Shown: in pieces, positions 1 to 6,784 of the stretch
Position numbering within the stretch: position 1 is the first letter of the stretch
Layout of the letters: each line of letters starts with the position of its first letter
NCBI GenBank assembly: GCA_030626265.1
Contig: DAOUPF010000002.1
Location: 1 to 16,722, forward strand
Length of the DNA stretch: 16,722 nucleotides
Direction of reading: 5' to 3'
Source of the DNA: Sulfurovum sp.
GTDB lineage: Bacteria; Campylobacterota; Campylobacteria; Campylobacterales; Sulfurovaceae
Notes under the pieces: generated by a model
The model's database searches: none
What the model saw: only the letters and a program-made list of their open reading frames with translations
What the model was told of the DNA's origin: nothing
Translations under genes and position numbers: made by a program

Positions 1-571
1 ATTTATCATTGTTTTTAAAAGCTGTAGCATAAGTTGCCATCAAAATATCACCAGCACCATCATCAAAGTATGGCTCTGTCCAGATAGGGGTAGATGTATT
101 TTTTGGTGTATGCCACCATTCCCAACGAGGTTCTGTATAATCAAACCCTACACTGGCTAGATCCATCCATTTTAAAGATTCTTTATTTATTCCATCTTTA
201 CCACGATATACATATGGACAGAAAAGTGACTGTTTCGCATCATATGCAAAGGGTTCAAAAGAGATAACCCCACCATATATGAGGCGGTTTTGTAAAACAT
301 TGTTTTTTAAAATAGTATAGATTTGATCTTTTGTTAGTTTTGGATAATGTTCTACAAATTTAGCGGTTGTCTCAGCTACCATGGCTACTTCTCTCAAGTG
401 ACCATCAAATTTGTCAGCGTAAGCTAAAGACAATTTTGACATTTGATCTTTTGTATTGTTTGTAATCAAAGATTTAAGATGAAATAGATTATGAGATGTA
501 TAAAAAAGATAAATAAGAATAATAGGTATTGCAATATAAAGTAGCATTCTACTTCGTATAGACAAAAACAT
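1..571 (-). CDS. Membrane sensor with extracellular Cache domain (5' part only)
   Basis: Reading the minus strand from ATG 571-569 gives about 190 open codons running off the window edge, so the C-terminal output domain is not seen. Residues about 9-26 form one hydrophobic membrane segment. The rest is periplasmic and resembles a double-Cache (dCache_1) sensor: a helical stretch, then the typical run with W-x-W-W, a 'TPIWTEPYFDDGAGDILMATY'-type segment and the pattern ending in T-Y-A-T-A-F. Such domains bind small ligands and precede HAMP plus methyl-accepting, histidine kinase, GGDEF or SpoIIE-phosphatase modules; which one follows cannot be told. The start is supported by an AGGGGG Shine-Dalgarno 6-7 bases upstream and by a promoter at 604-631. 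The Cache assignment is from pattern recognition of the translated sequence. Confidence 0.8.
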   Translation of the reverse strand, partial: MFLSIRSRMLLYIAIPIILIYLFYTSHNLFHLKSLITNNTKDQMSKLSLAYADKFDGHLREVAMVAETTAKFVEHYPKLTKDQIYTILKNNVLQNRLIYGGVISFEPFAYDAKQSLFCPYVYRGKDGINKESLKWMDLASVGFDYTEPRWEWWHTPKNTSTPIWTEPYFDDGAGDILMATYATAFKNNDK

Positions 572-603
572 AATGCCCCCTATAAAAATAATATTTGAAT
601 GTG

Positions 604-631
604 ATTATACAAGATAAATCTTAAGTGTAAA
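604..631 (-). promoter_or_regulatory. Sigma70-type promoter for the Cache sensor gene
   Basis: On the minus strand TTTACA (631-626) and TATAAT (609-604) are separated by 16 bases, with the predicted start of transcription about 25-30 bases upstream of the ATG at 571. The -10 box is a perfect consensus match; the -35 box matches at 4 of 6. The assignment rests on sequence alone. Confidence 0.55.
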
Positions 632-677
632 AATAAAACTTATAAGTAGAAATATTCATATCTTGGGGAGGTGTGAA

Positions 678-753
678 TGGTGGAGAATAACGGGATCGAA
701 CCGATGACCTCTTCGCTGCCAGCGAAGCGCTCTCCCAGCTGAGCTAATTCCCC
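678..753 (-). tRNA. tRNA-Ala (anticodon GGC)
   Basis: The 76-base minus-strand sequence folds as a full cloverleaf. The acceptor stem GGGGAAT pairs with ATTCTCC (one G-U). The D arm is GCTC/GAGC. The anticodon stem CTTCG/CGAAG holds the loop CTGGCAG with anticodon GGC at 720-718, which decodes GCC and GCU alanine codons. The T arm has a TTCGATC loop. The 3' CCA is encoded (680-678). The T stem (ATCGG/CCGTT) has one T-T mismatch at its second pair, slightly unusual but tolerable. The gene sits between two minus-strand protein genes. Confidence 0.95.
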
Positions 754-771
754 ACAAATTAAAAGAGTAGG

Positions 772-780
772 ATTTTAGCA
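772..780 (-). promoter_or_regulatory. Possible extended -10 promoter for tRNA-Ala
   Basis: The minus strand reads TGCTAAAAT at 780-772, an extended -10 motif placed about 19 bases before the first tRNA base. No convincing -35 box lies at the right distance, so the call is tentative; co-transcription from the glmM operon is the alternative. Confidence 0.3.
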
Positions 781-804
781 CAAAAGAGTTAAACAGAAGT
801 TGAT

Positions 805-1743
805 TTAGTTTTTTTCTATAATCTCAAAATATATCAATAGTGTTCTTTGGTAGAAATTTCCATTGTCATCACTGATTATTATATATCTATGTGGTGCTAC
901 TTTGGCTAGACCTTCAAAGTTGTCAAGTGACCATCCTTTATTGTTAGTCATCTTTACGATAATCTCAGTATGGCAAAGTCCATTTTTTATACGATCAAGG
1001 TATACCTTCTTTAGAGTAATGGTAAGTGGTTTGAGTGGCTGGGTATAGGCTCTCTCTAGGACTAGTATATGCCCATCATCCATGACTTCCATAGCAGTAA
1101 CAGAGCTTTTTTTCTCTGATTCAGCCTTAAAGTTCCACTCTTTTCCATTCAAAGCATAGATGGTTTGGTATTTTTTCTTTTTTAGTGGTAGCTCTGTAGC
1201 TGTTAGAATTCCATATTTGGGGTGGAATACTATGGATTCTAGAGATTTATTTGCATGCTTGTATCGATTCTTATCTCTAATGCTTTTTGGGAGACTGTGT
1301 CTTTTAATCCTCTGTCCATTTGTGCCAAAAGATCCTATCTTTGGCTTGCCCTCAAATGAGATGAGAAGGTCTCCTCTCTTATCAAGTGTCAAACCCTCTG
1401 TATCTCTTCTCCATTTTTTAAAAGGCTTGCCATTCTCTTTGGTAATAGGAACACCTGCTAATGGCTCAAGTTTATCTATCTTTTCTCCAAAAATTGCTTC
1501 AAAGGTGAAGAGTGAACCCCTATCTCCCACCATATATAGTCGTTGCTTTTTAGCATCATAAGCCAAATCAGAAGTCTCTTTGAAGGAGACTCCTGATATC
1601 TCCTTGATGACAATCTCTTTCTGATCCAATATTTTAATAGACTGGTATCTCTTTATCTTTTTGTCTGGGGTGATATTTATTGTATATATAAGAGCAGGCA
1701 TGTAGATAGTAGATAGTAGTATAACCAGTAGTATTCTTATCAA
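805..1743 (-). CDS. Exported phytase-like / esterase-like beta-propeller protein
   Basis: 312 aa. The N-terminus (residues 1-22) is a hydrophobic signal or anchor sequence, so the protein probably works in the periplasm. The remainder resembles the 'esterase-like activity of phytase' family (PF13449): an early S-D-L-A-Y-D...L-Y-M-V-G-D-R-G strand, D-T-E-G-L-T near residue 113, a later S-L-E-S-I-V-F-H-P motif, and a closing L-D-N-F-E-G-L-A...I-I-I-S-D-D-N-G segment near the C-terminus. True substrates of this family are largely unproven. The start is a TTG (1743-1741) that overlaps the lspA stop as TTGA, implying translational coupling; starting at the ATG at codon 15 would cut the signal sequence in half. 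It is the last gene of the glmM-lspA operon. The gene is intact. Confidence 0.75.
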   Translation of the reverse strand: MIRILLVILLSTIYMPALIYTINITPDKKIKRYQSIKILDQKEIVIKEISGVSFKETSDLAYDAKKQRLYMVGDRGSLFTFEAIFGEKIDKLEPLAGVPITKENGKPFKKWRRDTEGLTLDKRGDLLISFEGKPKIGSFGTNGQRIKRHSLPKSIRDKNRYKHANKSLESIVFHPKYGILTATELPLKKKKYQTIYALNGKEWNFKAESEKKSSVTAMEVMDDGHILVLERAYTQPLKPLTITLKKVYLDRIKNGLCHTEIIVKMTNNKGWSLDNFEGLAKVAPHRYIIISDDNGNFYQRTLLIYFEIIEKN

Positions 1744-2189
1744 TTATTGTTTTCTCGTTTTTGCTCCAGTATAGTATCTATTGCTATCCATCCTACTGCA
1801 ATGATGACCATAATATCAGCATAGTTAAATACAGGATAGTCAAACCAACAGTGCCAGTAAATATAATCTACTACCCCTTCATGTACAAATCTATCATAAA
1901 GATTACCAATAGCTCCACCTATAAGAAGTCCAAGAGCTAGAGCATACTGCTTGATGATGCCTGAGGCAAAGAGGTATATGATGATACCTATGATGAGTAC
2001 TGCTTGAATCCATTTGAGATAAGGTCCTAAAAATGCAAACATACTAAATGCTACACCTCTATTGTAGTGCAACTCTAAAGATATACATTCACTTTGCCAA
2101 TCGTAACCATCAACAAATATATCTTTGATTCCTTGGTCTATAATAAATGTTCCAATCGCTGCTAATAAAAATATAGAAAGTAGTCTCAC
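1740..2189 (-). CDS. lspA: Lipoprotein signal peptidase (signal peptidase II)
   Basis: 149 aa, normal length. This inner-membrane aspartyl protease removes the signal peptide of prolipoproteins after diacylglyceryl transfer to the lipobox cysteine. Four hydrophobic segments are visible, together with the family motifs: D18-Q in the first helix, N43-R-G-V-A-F near residue 43, G-N-L-Y-D-R-F...G-V-V-D (catalytic D108) and F-N-Y-A-D (catalytic D125). The start is GTG at 2189-2187 overlapping the glmM TAG stop by one base (TAGTG), so translation is probably coupled. The 3' end overlaps the next gene as TTGA. The DUF4382 lipoprotein encoded nearby would be one of its substrates. Confidence 0.96.
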   Translation of the reverse strand: MRLLSIFLLAAIGTFIIDQGIKDIFVDGYDWQSECISLELHYNRGVAFSMFAFLGPYLKWIQAVLIIGIIIYLFASGIIKQYALALGLLIGGAIGNLYDRFVHEGVVDYIYWHCWFDYPVFNYADIMVIIAVGWIAIDTILEQKRENNN

Positions 2190-3526
2190 TATACTAGCTC
2201 TTTTTCAAAAAAGTTTTTACACTTTTCCATCATCTTCTCCAGCTTTGTAGCATCTTTGCCCTCTAGAAGTATACGAATGAGATTTTCAGTACCAGAGTAT
2301 CGGAATAGATGACGCATCCCTTTGCTCTCTACCTCTTCTTTTAGGCTCTCTATTCCATCTATAGTATCTAGAGGTAGTTTATTTTTGATAGGGAGATTTA
2401 CTAGAAGTTGTGGATATGATTTGTATGGATTAAAGGCTTCACTAGCTTTCACTCCTGTCTCTATGAGATATGCCAATGCCTGAAGGGCACTTGATATCCC
2501 ATCACCAGTCTTGGCATAGTCTGAGAATATAATATGTCCACTCTGCTCACCACCAAAGTTTATACCTTTTTCTTGCATCATCTCTACGACATTTTTATCA
2601 CCTACAGCAGAACGGTGTAACTCTAGGTTGTGTGAGTTTAGATATTCACCTAGCCCTTTATTGCTCATGACAGTTGCTACCATACCAGCACCTTTGAGTG
2701 TGCCTTGGTTTTTCATATGTACAGCCAACACGCCCATTAGTTTGTCACCATCGATTAGCTCGCCATGCTCATCGACCATGACAAGTCTATCAGCATCACC
2801 ATCAAGTGCGATACCCACATCAGCACGATAATCTCGTACAGCGTTTGCCAAAAGTTCTGGATGCATAGCTCCACAGCCTTCATTGATATTGAATCCATTT
2901 GGTTGATTTCCCAATACTACTACATCCGCACCTAGCTCTTCTAGTACTGTAGGGGCGATGATATACCCAGCACCATTGGCACAATCAATGACCACTCTTT
3001 TACCTGCAAGGGTCAGTGACTTTGGGAATGAGTTTTTGATATGAACTATATATCGACCTATGACATCATCAATTCTTTTTGATTTGCCTATGGCTTTATC
3101 TATAGCTTGTGCTTCTTCGATAGCTTCCAAGTCATTGTAGATAGACTCTATCTGCTTTTCTACTTCTCTGTTGAGTTTATTTCCTCTCTCATTAAAGAAC
3201 TTCACTCCATTGTCAAAATATGGATTATGGCTAGCAGATATCATGATACCACCATCACATCTCATACTTTCTGTCAAAAAAGCAATGGCTGGTGTAGGCA
3301 TAGGACCAATCTGTATAACATTGTACCCTACAGCAGTAAGCCCTGAGACTATGGCGTTTTCTATCATATAGCCACTTCGTCTAGTGTCTTTTCCTACTAG
3401 TATCTTGTTTGTTTTTGAAAATGGACGGAAATATATCCCTGTAGCCATAGCTAAACGCATAACTTCCATGGCACTTATCTTTATACCAGCTTTTCCTCGT
3501 ACGCCATCTGTTCCAAATAGTTCCAT
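2189..3526 (-). CDS. glmM: Phosphoglucosamine mutase
   Basis: 445 aa, full length. It interconverts glucosamine-6-phosphate and glucosamine-1-phosphate in the cytoplasm, on the way to UDP-GlcNAc for peptidoglycan and lipopolysaccharide. The N-terminus [11 protein letters not shown] is characteristic. The catalytic phosphoserine is S99 in the motif I-S-A-S-H-N-P. The Mg2+ site is D242-G-D-A-D-R (D242, D244, D246). The sugar-binding loop is G-E-Q-S-G-H at 326-331, and the C-terminal phosphate loop is R-Y-S-G-T-E at 409-414. The ATG has an AAGGA ribosome binding site 6-8 bases upstream. It leads the operon glmM > lspA > phytase-like gene, with overlapping junctions. The glmM-lspA pair opposite rpsT-prfA is conserved in Helicobacter. 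Confidence 0.97.
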   Translation of the reverse strand: MELFGTDGVRGKAGIKISAMEVMRLAMATGIYFRPFSKTNKILVGKDTRRSGYMIENAIVSGLTAVGYNVIQIGPMPTPAIAFLTESMRCDGGIMISASHNPYFDNGVKFFNERGNKLNREVEKQIESIYNDLEAIEEAQAIDKAIGKSKRIDDVIGRYIVHIKNSFPKSLTLAGKRVVIDCANGAGYIIAPTVLEELGADVVVLGNQPNGFNINEGCGAMHPELLANAVRDYRADVGIALDGDADRLVMVDEHGELIDGDKLMGVLAVHMKNQGTLKGAGMVATVMSNKGLGEYLNSHNLELHRSAVGDKNVVEMMQEKGINFGGEQSGHIIFSDYAKTGDGISSALQALAYLIETGVKASEAFNPYKSYPQLLVNLPIKNKLPLDTIDGIESLKEEVESKGMRHLFRYSGTENLIRILLEGKDATKLEKMMEKCKNFFEKELV

Positions 3527-3586
3527 AACTTATCCTTGCCTCATATAGAGTAAATAGTTTTGTCATTTTAGCTAAATTTTATTACA

Positions 3587-3617
3587 AATATAGGAAAAAA
3601 AATATAATTCATGTAAA
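3587..3617 (-). promoter_or_regulatory. Tentative promoter for the glmM operon
   Basis: On the minus strand TTTACA (3617-3612) and TATATT (3592-3587) are 19 bases apart, with a run of eight T between them. The spacing is longer than ideal, so confidence is low. It lies between the palindromic element and the glmM start, which is where a promoter must sit if the palindrome insulates glmM from the upstream gene. Confidence 0.3.
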
Positions 3618-3630
3618 ATAAAAGGTTAAT

Positions 3631-3792
3631 CCCGAAATATGCAATAGAATTATAAAAATAGTGTAAAGTGCTTGTACTGTCGGTGTTTGAAAAGAATTTG
3701 AGTTTAACCCTTAGGTTAATCGATTATTATTTGTAAATGCCCACGATGCAATGACTTATGCAAGTTTTGTGATTTCTATTGCATATTTCGGG
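3631..3792. repeat. 162-bp palindromic, MITE-like element
   Basis: The ends are a perfect 19-bp inverted repeat: CCCGAAATATGCAATAGAA at 3631-3649 and its reverse complement at 3774-3792. The exact midpoint (3711.5) is also the midpoint of an inner inverted repeat, TTAACC/GGTTAA, at 3704-3719. The two 54-base stretches between outer and inner repeats, compared without gaps, are complementary at 27 of 54 positions, plus about 6 G-U pairs. The whole element can therefore fold on itself. No open reading frame is inside. Flanks are TTAAT on the left and TTATA on the right, so no clean target duplication is seen. It is best read as a non-autonomous foldback element or the remnant of one. It occupies about half of the gene-free interval 3527-3860; a candidate glmM promoter and a short hairpin fill the rest. 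Confidence 0.65.
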
Positions 3793-3808
3793 TTATATAG
3801 AAGAGTGG

Positions 3809-3834
3809 GAAGAGAAGAAAGCTATCTTCTCTTC
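3809..3834 (-). terminator. Hairpin after the DUF4382 gene, weak terminator candidate
   Basis: GAAGAGAAGA (3809-3818) and TCTTCTCTTC (3825-3834) form a perfect 10-bp stem with a 6-base loop, 27 bases beyond the stop of the lipoprotein gene on the minus strand. It lacks a T run on either strand, so it may only stabilise the 3' end rather than terminate. Confidence 0.4.
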
Positions 3835-3860
3835 GTCTTGATTAGGGCTAGTAGCTCATA

Positions 3861-4760
3861 TTAATCTGAAGTGTTAATATCAACAGAAGTTGCAGTTCCT
3901 TTAGATATTTCAATACTCTCTTCTATGTCTACAGCAGTGATAAAGTCCGTACCAATATACTGAACAGTTACAACTGTATAGTTTCCTTCTCCCAAGAAGG
4001 CTAGAGTAAATGAGCCATCAGTCATATTTACATCACTGCTACTGATAGCATTTGGAAAGCGGATACCATCCACTTCATCCTCTTCTCCAGCCTCATATGT
4101 GCCATCATCATAAGAGTAGACGACTAAAGTATCTGAGACATTGTACTCTGCTACATCAAGTATAGTTCCGTTTATCTCTCCGGAAAGCTCAGTAACAACT
4201 AATCTAATAACAGGCTTTAACAAATACTTATTGTTTCCTGTAACAGTGACAGACTTTTGTACATCAAAGTCTGCTGTTATGGCTATTTTTGCATCTGCGG
4301 TTATGTTGAAATCACCTTTACCTTTGTATCCACTTTGTCCTCCACTTGGCACAAATAGTGGGACAGAGGAACCATCTGCAAATGTAATATTGCAGTCAGG
4401 ATTACTTGTTACGTCAGCTTCTTTTTCTGGAGCAGCCAACTTAAATCTGATCTCTGTATAGTGCCCAGCGGGGAGGACAATGTCACCTAGATGAAGTGAT
4501 TTTCCATTTTGAAGATCAAGTAGATTAAATGTCTGAGGCTCAAAATCAGCAGCATCTGTCCAGTCTCCATCATGGTGATATGAGATGCCAATAACAGCTA
4601 TATTGACCTCTGTTACATCCTCTCCTAGCTTTGGTGGAGCATCAGTCATACTAAGTGACATAACGCCCGTAGGTGATGTAGCGTCTCCTCCACATCCAGA
4701 GATGAAAGTAATTATTGTTAAAGAGAGAGCAATACCTAGCAGTTTATGAAGTTTTTTCAT
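3861..4760 (-). CDS. DUF4382-domain lipoprotein under tandem riboswitches
   Basis: 299 aa. Residues 1-22 form a lipoprotein signal peptide with lipobox I-S-G-C, so C23 would be lipidated; the mature protein is probably in the outer membrane or on the surface. Residues about 31-190 match the DUF4382 pattern: G-V-M-S-L-S-M-T-D-A-P, then V-N-I-A-V-I-G-I-S, F-N-L-L-D-L-Q-N-G, L-P-A-G-H-Y-T-E-I-R-F-K-L, and L-K-P-V-I-R-L. Residues about 190-295 look like a carboxypeptidase-regulatory-type beta-sandwich (G-E-I-N-G-T-I-L...G-S-F-T-L-A-F-L-G-E-G-N-Y-T-V). No enzymatic motif is seen, and the function is unknown. The ATG has an AAAGGA site 6-7 bases upstream. Its 5' leader contains two riboswitches, suggesting control by cyclic di-GMP. 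It stands alone, between genes that are adjacent in Helicobacter. Confidence 0.82.
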   Translation of the reverse strand: MKKLHKLLGIALSLTIITFISGCGGDATSPTGVMSLSMTDAPPKLGEDVTEVNIAVIGISYHHDGDWTDAADFEPQTFNLLDLQNGKSLHLGDIVLPAGHYTEIRFKLAAPEKEADVTSNPDCNITFADGSSVPLFVPSGGQSGYKGKGDFNITADAKIAITADFDVQKSVTVTGNNKYLLKPVIRLVVTELSGEINGTILDVAEYNVSDTLVVYSYDDGTYEAGEEDEVDGIRFPNAISSSDVNMTDGSFTLAFLGEGNYTVVTVQYIGTDFITAVDIEESIEISKGTATSVDINTSD

Positions 4761-4803
4761 AAATATCCTTTATGTAGTTTATGTTGCTCAAAAGAAGTAT
4801 ATA

Positions 4804-4888
4804 TTCATTTTGGTAGCCTGGCGATCTTAGATTTAAGACCCATAGCTTTCCGTCCTTGCTTCACAACAAGTTTGGCACAACAAAATAA
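4804..4888 (-). promoter_or_regulatory. c-di-GMP-I (GEMM-I) riboswitch, gene-proximal copy
   Basis: Minus-strand RNA, ending 43 bases before the lipoprotein ATG. P1 pairs UUAUUUUG (4888-4881) with CAAAAUGAA (4812-4804). P2 is CUUGUU-GUGA-AGCAAG, which closes a GNRA tetraloop. Next come GGACGGAAAGC, then P3 with GGGUCUUA...UAAGAU and GCCAGGCUACC. These match the GEMM-I consensus blocks CAAAC, GGACGCAAAGC, GGGUCU and GCC(A/G)GGUUACC, with the expected GNRA loop that docks into P3. The core shows CCAAAC/GGAAAGC instead of GCAAAC/GCAAAGC, a paired swap. The leader downstream has no terminator; a short UUCUUUU near 4790 could pair with the AAAGGA ribosome site, so control may be translational (inference). 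Confidence 0.82.
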
Positions 4889-4955
4889 GTTTGAATTAAA
4901 TAAGATTTATGATTAAAACGAGCTAGAAAAAGGACTATATATACGAAAGTATTAG

Positions 4956-5036
4956 TATTTGGTAACCTGGCAATCTTTAGATTTAAGACCCATGGCTTTC
5001 CGTCCTTATTTCACAACAAGTTTGGCACAACAAATA
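4956..5036 (-). promoter_or_regulatory. c-di-GMP-I (GEMM-I) riboswitch, promoter-proximal copy
   Basis: This is a second copy 67 bases upstream of the first in the same leader. P1 pairs UAUUUG (5036-5031) with CAAAUA (4961-4956). P2 is CUUGUU-GUGA-AAUAAG: relative to the other copy, G-C becomes G-U and U-G becomes U-A, so the stem and GNRA loop are kept by covariation. GGACGGAAAGCC, GGGUCUUAAA and GCCAGGUUACC follow. P1 sequences differ between the copies but pair in each. Two complete aptamers in series usually act as a steeper or two-step switch. No convincing intrinsic terminator is seen between the copies. Confidence 0.82.
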
Positions 5037-5073
5037 AAATTTAAAATATATCAGTTTGACTATTAACACTTAA

Positions 5074-5079
5074 ATTATA
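5074..5079 (-). promoter_or_regulatory. Candidate -10 box for the riboswitch-led lipoprotein mRNA
   Basis: TATAAT on the minus strand lies about 38 bases before the first aptamer, which would give a leader of roughly 300 nt before the lipoprotein ATG. No clear -35 box is present, as is common in Campylobacterota. Together with the aptamers and the rpsT promoter this accounts for the gene-free interval 4761-5244. Confidence 0.4.
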
Positions 5080-5164
5080 TAGGATAAAAGATTAAATAAA
5101 TCTTAGGATAAGAGTATTTATGCTCAGTAGGCAAGATACTTAATAAAATTTTAATATCTTTTTA

Positions 5165-5172
5165 GGTATTAT
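5165..5172 (+). promoter_or_regulatory. Candidate promoter (-10) for rpsT-prfA
   Basis: GGTATTAT at 5165-5172 provides a -10-like TATTAT preceded by an AT-rich stretch without a clear -35 box. It would give an rpsT leader of about 65 nt. A short direct repeat, TATTCG(C/T)GAA, lies at 5169-5178 and again near 5200; its role is unknown. Confidence 0.35.
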
Positions 5173-5244
5173 TCGCGAACTAATTAGGCTTTGAACACTA
5201 TTCGTGAAAGTCAATACAACGAAATATACCAAAGGAAATACTAT

Positions 5245-5514
5245 ATGGCACAGCATAAGTCAGCAAAAAAGCGTATCAGACAGACTATCGTAAAGACAGC
5301 AAGAAACAGATACTACAGAACAAGATTGAAAAATATTGTAAAAGCGGTACATGAAGCAGTAGAGGCAAATGATGCAACAGCAGCAGCAGAAGCATTTAAA
5401 TTGGCAAACAAGAATATCCATAGCTTTGTAAGTAAAGGTTTTCTCAAAAAAGAGACTGCATCTAGAAAAGTAAGTCGTCTTAACAAGCTTATCAATACTA
5501 TCGAAGCTGCATAA
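5245..5514 (+). CDS. rpsT: Small ribosomal subunit protein S20
   Basis: 89 aa, normal for the family. This basic, all-helical protein binds the 5' domain of 16S rRNA early in 30S assembly. It opens [13 protein letters not shown], typical of bS20, and ends with the L-N-K-L-I-N helix. The start at 5245 is chosen because of the conserved N-terminus and an AAAGGA site at 5231-5236, 8 bases upstream; an in-frame TTG at 5191 would add 18 residues unlike any S20. It is followed by prfA after 80 bases, as in Helicobacter. Confidence 0.97.
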   Translation: MAQHKSAKKRIRQTIVKTARNRYYRTRLKNIVKAVHEAVEANDATAAAEAFKLANKNIHSFVSKGFLKKETASRKVSRLNKLINTIEAA

Positions 5515-5531
5515 GCAACCTCTTTTATATC

Positions 5532-5556
5532 CCAAGCCCTATCTTTTTGGGTTTGG
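5532..5556 (+). terminator. Intercistronic hairpin between rpsT and prfA
   Basis: CCAAGCCC (5532-5539) pairs with GGGTTTGG (5549-5556), 8 bp with one G-T, around the loop TATCTTTTT. No T run follows the stem, so it is more likely an attenuating or mRNA-processing hairpin that keeps S20 expression above RF1 than a full terminator. Confidence 0.35.
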
Positions 5557-5594
5557 AACTCACTATACAAATCTATCTTTATTAGGATTTACCT

Positions 5595-6662
5595 ATGTTC
5601 CAAGAAAAACTTCAACCATTTATCGACCGATATGAAGAGATAAATACTCTTTTGAGTTCACCAGATATCAGTACAGATATCAAGAGAATGACTGAGCTTA
5701 GTAAAGAGCAATCCTCTATATCTACTCTGGTTGAAAAAGCTAGAGAGTATATTCACACGACAGAGTCTATAGCAGAGAACAGAGAGCTAATAGGTGATGA
5801 TGAACTAGGTGATCTTGCCAAAGAGGAGCTTTCTGAGCTAGAGCCTAGGCTTCCAGCGATAGAAGATGAGATAAAAGTTCTCATGATTCCTAGGGATCCA
5901 AATGATGATAAAAATAACTATCTAGAGCTTCGAGCTGGAGCTGGAGGAGACGAGAGTGCACTTTTTGTAGAGGATCTCTTCAAAATGTATCTTCGTTTTA
6001 TCGAAAAGATGAGTTGGAAGATAGAGATAATAAGTTCATCTGAAGGAACAGCAGGCGGATACAAAGAGATGATAGCACTAGTCAAAGGTGATGGAGCATA
6101 TAGTCAGCTCAAGTATGAAGCAGGTGTGCATCGTGTACAAAGAGTACCAGATACGGAGACTCAAGGTCGTGTGCATACTTCTGCTATCACAGTGGCAGTT
6201 ATACCAGAGGTAGATGATGTAGAGGTAGATATCAAACCAAATGATATCAAAATGGATGTATATAGATCTAGTGGATGTGGAGGACAGTCGGTCAACACTA
6301 CTGACTCAGCAGTTCGTCTGACACATATCCCTACAGGCATAGTAGCAGCCATCCAAGATGAAAAATCTCAACATAAAAATAGAGACAAAGCTATGAAAGT
6401 TCTCAAGGCTCGTGTATATGAGGCACAGATGCAAGCTCAACTAGATGAGACATCTGCAGAGAGGAAACTTCAAGTAGGCTCTGGTGATAGATCAGAGAAA
6501 ATCCGTACATATAACTATCCACAAAATAGAATAACTGATCATCGCATAGGATTGACGCTTTATTCACTAGATGGTATTATGAATAATGGATCTTTGGAGA
6601 TGATAGTAGAACCTCTGACTGCTCATTCACAGGCAGAAGCCATAAAGGCAGCAGGGCTATAG
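5595..6662 (+). CDS. prfA: Peptide chain release factor 1
   Basis: 355 aa, full length. It recognises UAA and UAG stop codons in the ribosomal A site and triggers peptide release. The release motif G-G-Q is at 229-231 within [19 protein letters not shown]. The codon-reading P-x-T motif is P-D-T at 185-187 ([10 protein letters not shown]), which marks it as RF1 rather than RF2. The N-terminal helical domain covers about residues 1-100. AGGA lies 8-11 bases before the ATG. It follows rpsT in an apparent operon; the gene usually upstream or downstream in other bacteria (hemA or prmC) is absent here. Confidence 0.97.
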   Translation: MFQEKLQPFIDRYEEINTLLSSPDISTDIKRMTELSKEQSSISTLVEKAREYIHTTESIAENRELIGDDELGDLAKEELSELEPRLPAIEDEIKVLMIPRDPNDDKNNYLELRAGAGGDESALFVEDLFKMYLRFIEKMSWKIEIISSSEGTAGGYKEMIALVKGDGAYSQLKYEAGVHRVQRVPDTETQGRVHTSAITVAVIPEVDDVEVDIKPNDIKMDVYRSSGCGGQSVNTTDSAVRLTHIPTGIVAAIQDEKSQHKNRDKAMKVLKARVYEAQMQAQLDETSAERKLQVGSGDRSEKIRTYNYPQNRITDHRIGLTLYSLDGIMNNGSLEMIVEPLTAHSQAEAIKAAGL

Positions 6663-6684
6663 ATATAAGCCTTGTCACTTTTTT
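6652..6684 (+). terminator. Rho-independent terminator of prfA
   Basis: CAGGGCT (6652-6658) pairs with AGCCTTG (6668-6674), 7 bp with one G-T, loop of 9, followed by TCAC and a run of six T (6679-6684). The stem overlaps the prfA stop codon. Confidence 0.5.
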
Positions 6685-6751
6685 ACCTATATTTTATCTT
6701 TTATAATTAATTATTCTTATTATTCACAATTCTTTCACTTTCTTATGCTAG

Positions 6752-6757
6752 TATTAT
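6752..6757 (+). promoter_or_regulatory. Candidate -10 box for the small exported protein
   Basis: TATTAT at 6752-6757 would start transcription about 20 bases before the ATG, just ahead of the AGAAGGA ribosome site. No -35 box is evident. Confidence 0.3.
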
Positions 6758-6784
6758 ACATCTAAAATTACAAGAAGGATTATT

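Noticed and set aside
863..1561. Plus-strand open frames opposite the phytase-like gene
   Set aside because: They are antisense to a coding frame with recognisable motifs and signal sequence, lack ribosome sites and match no family I know.
3631..3792. The long inverted repeat as an intrinsic terminator
   Set aside because: The arms are separated by 124 bases and no T run follows; whole-length symmetry fits a foldback element better.
4804..5036. The two repeated blocks read as a direct-repeat pair such as attachment sites or insertion-sequence remnants
   Set aside because: They carry compensatory changes in P1 and P2, a conserved GNRA loop and the ordered GEMM-I motifs, so RNA structure explains them better.
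4870..5040. TTGGCAC on the plus strand in each repeat as a sigma54 -24 box
   Set aside because: No TTGC-type -12 element follows at the required spacing, and the string is the reverse complement of the conserved riboswitch core.
5191..5244. Upstream TTG start adding 18 residues to ribosomal protein S20
   Set aside because: The added residues do not resemble S20, and the ATG at 5245 has a good ribosome site and the canonical N-terminus.
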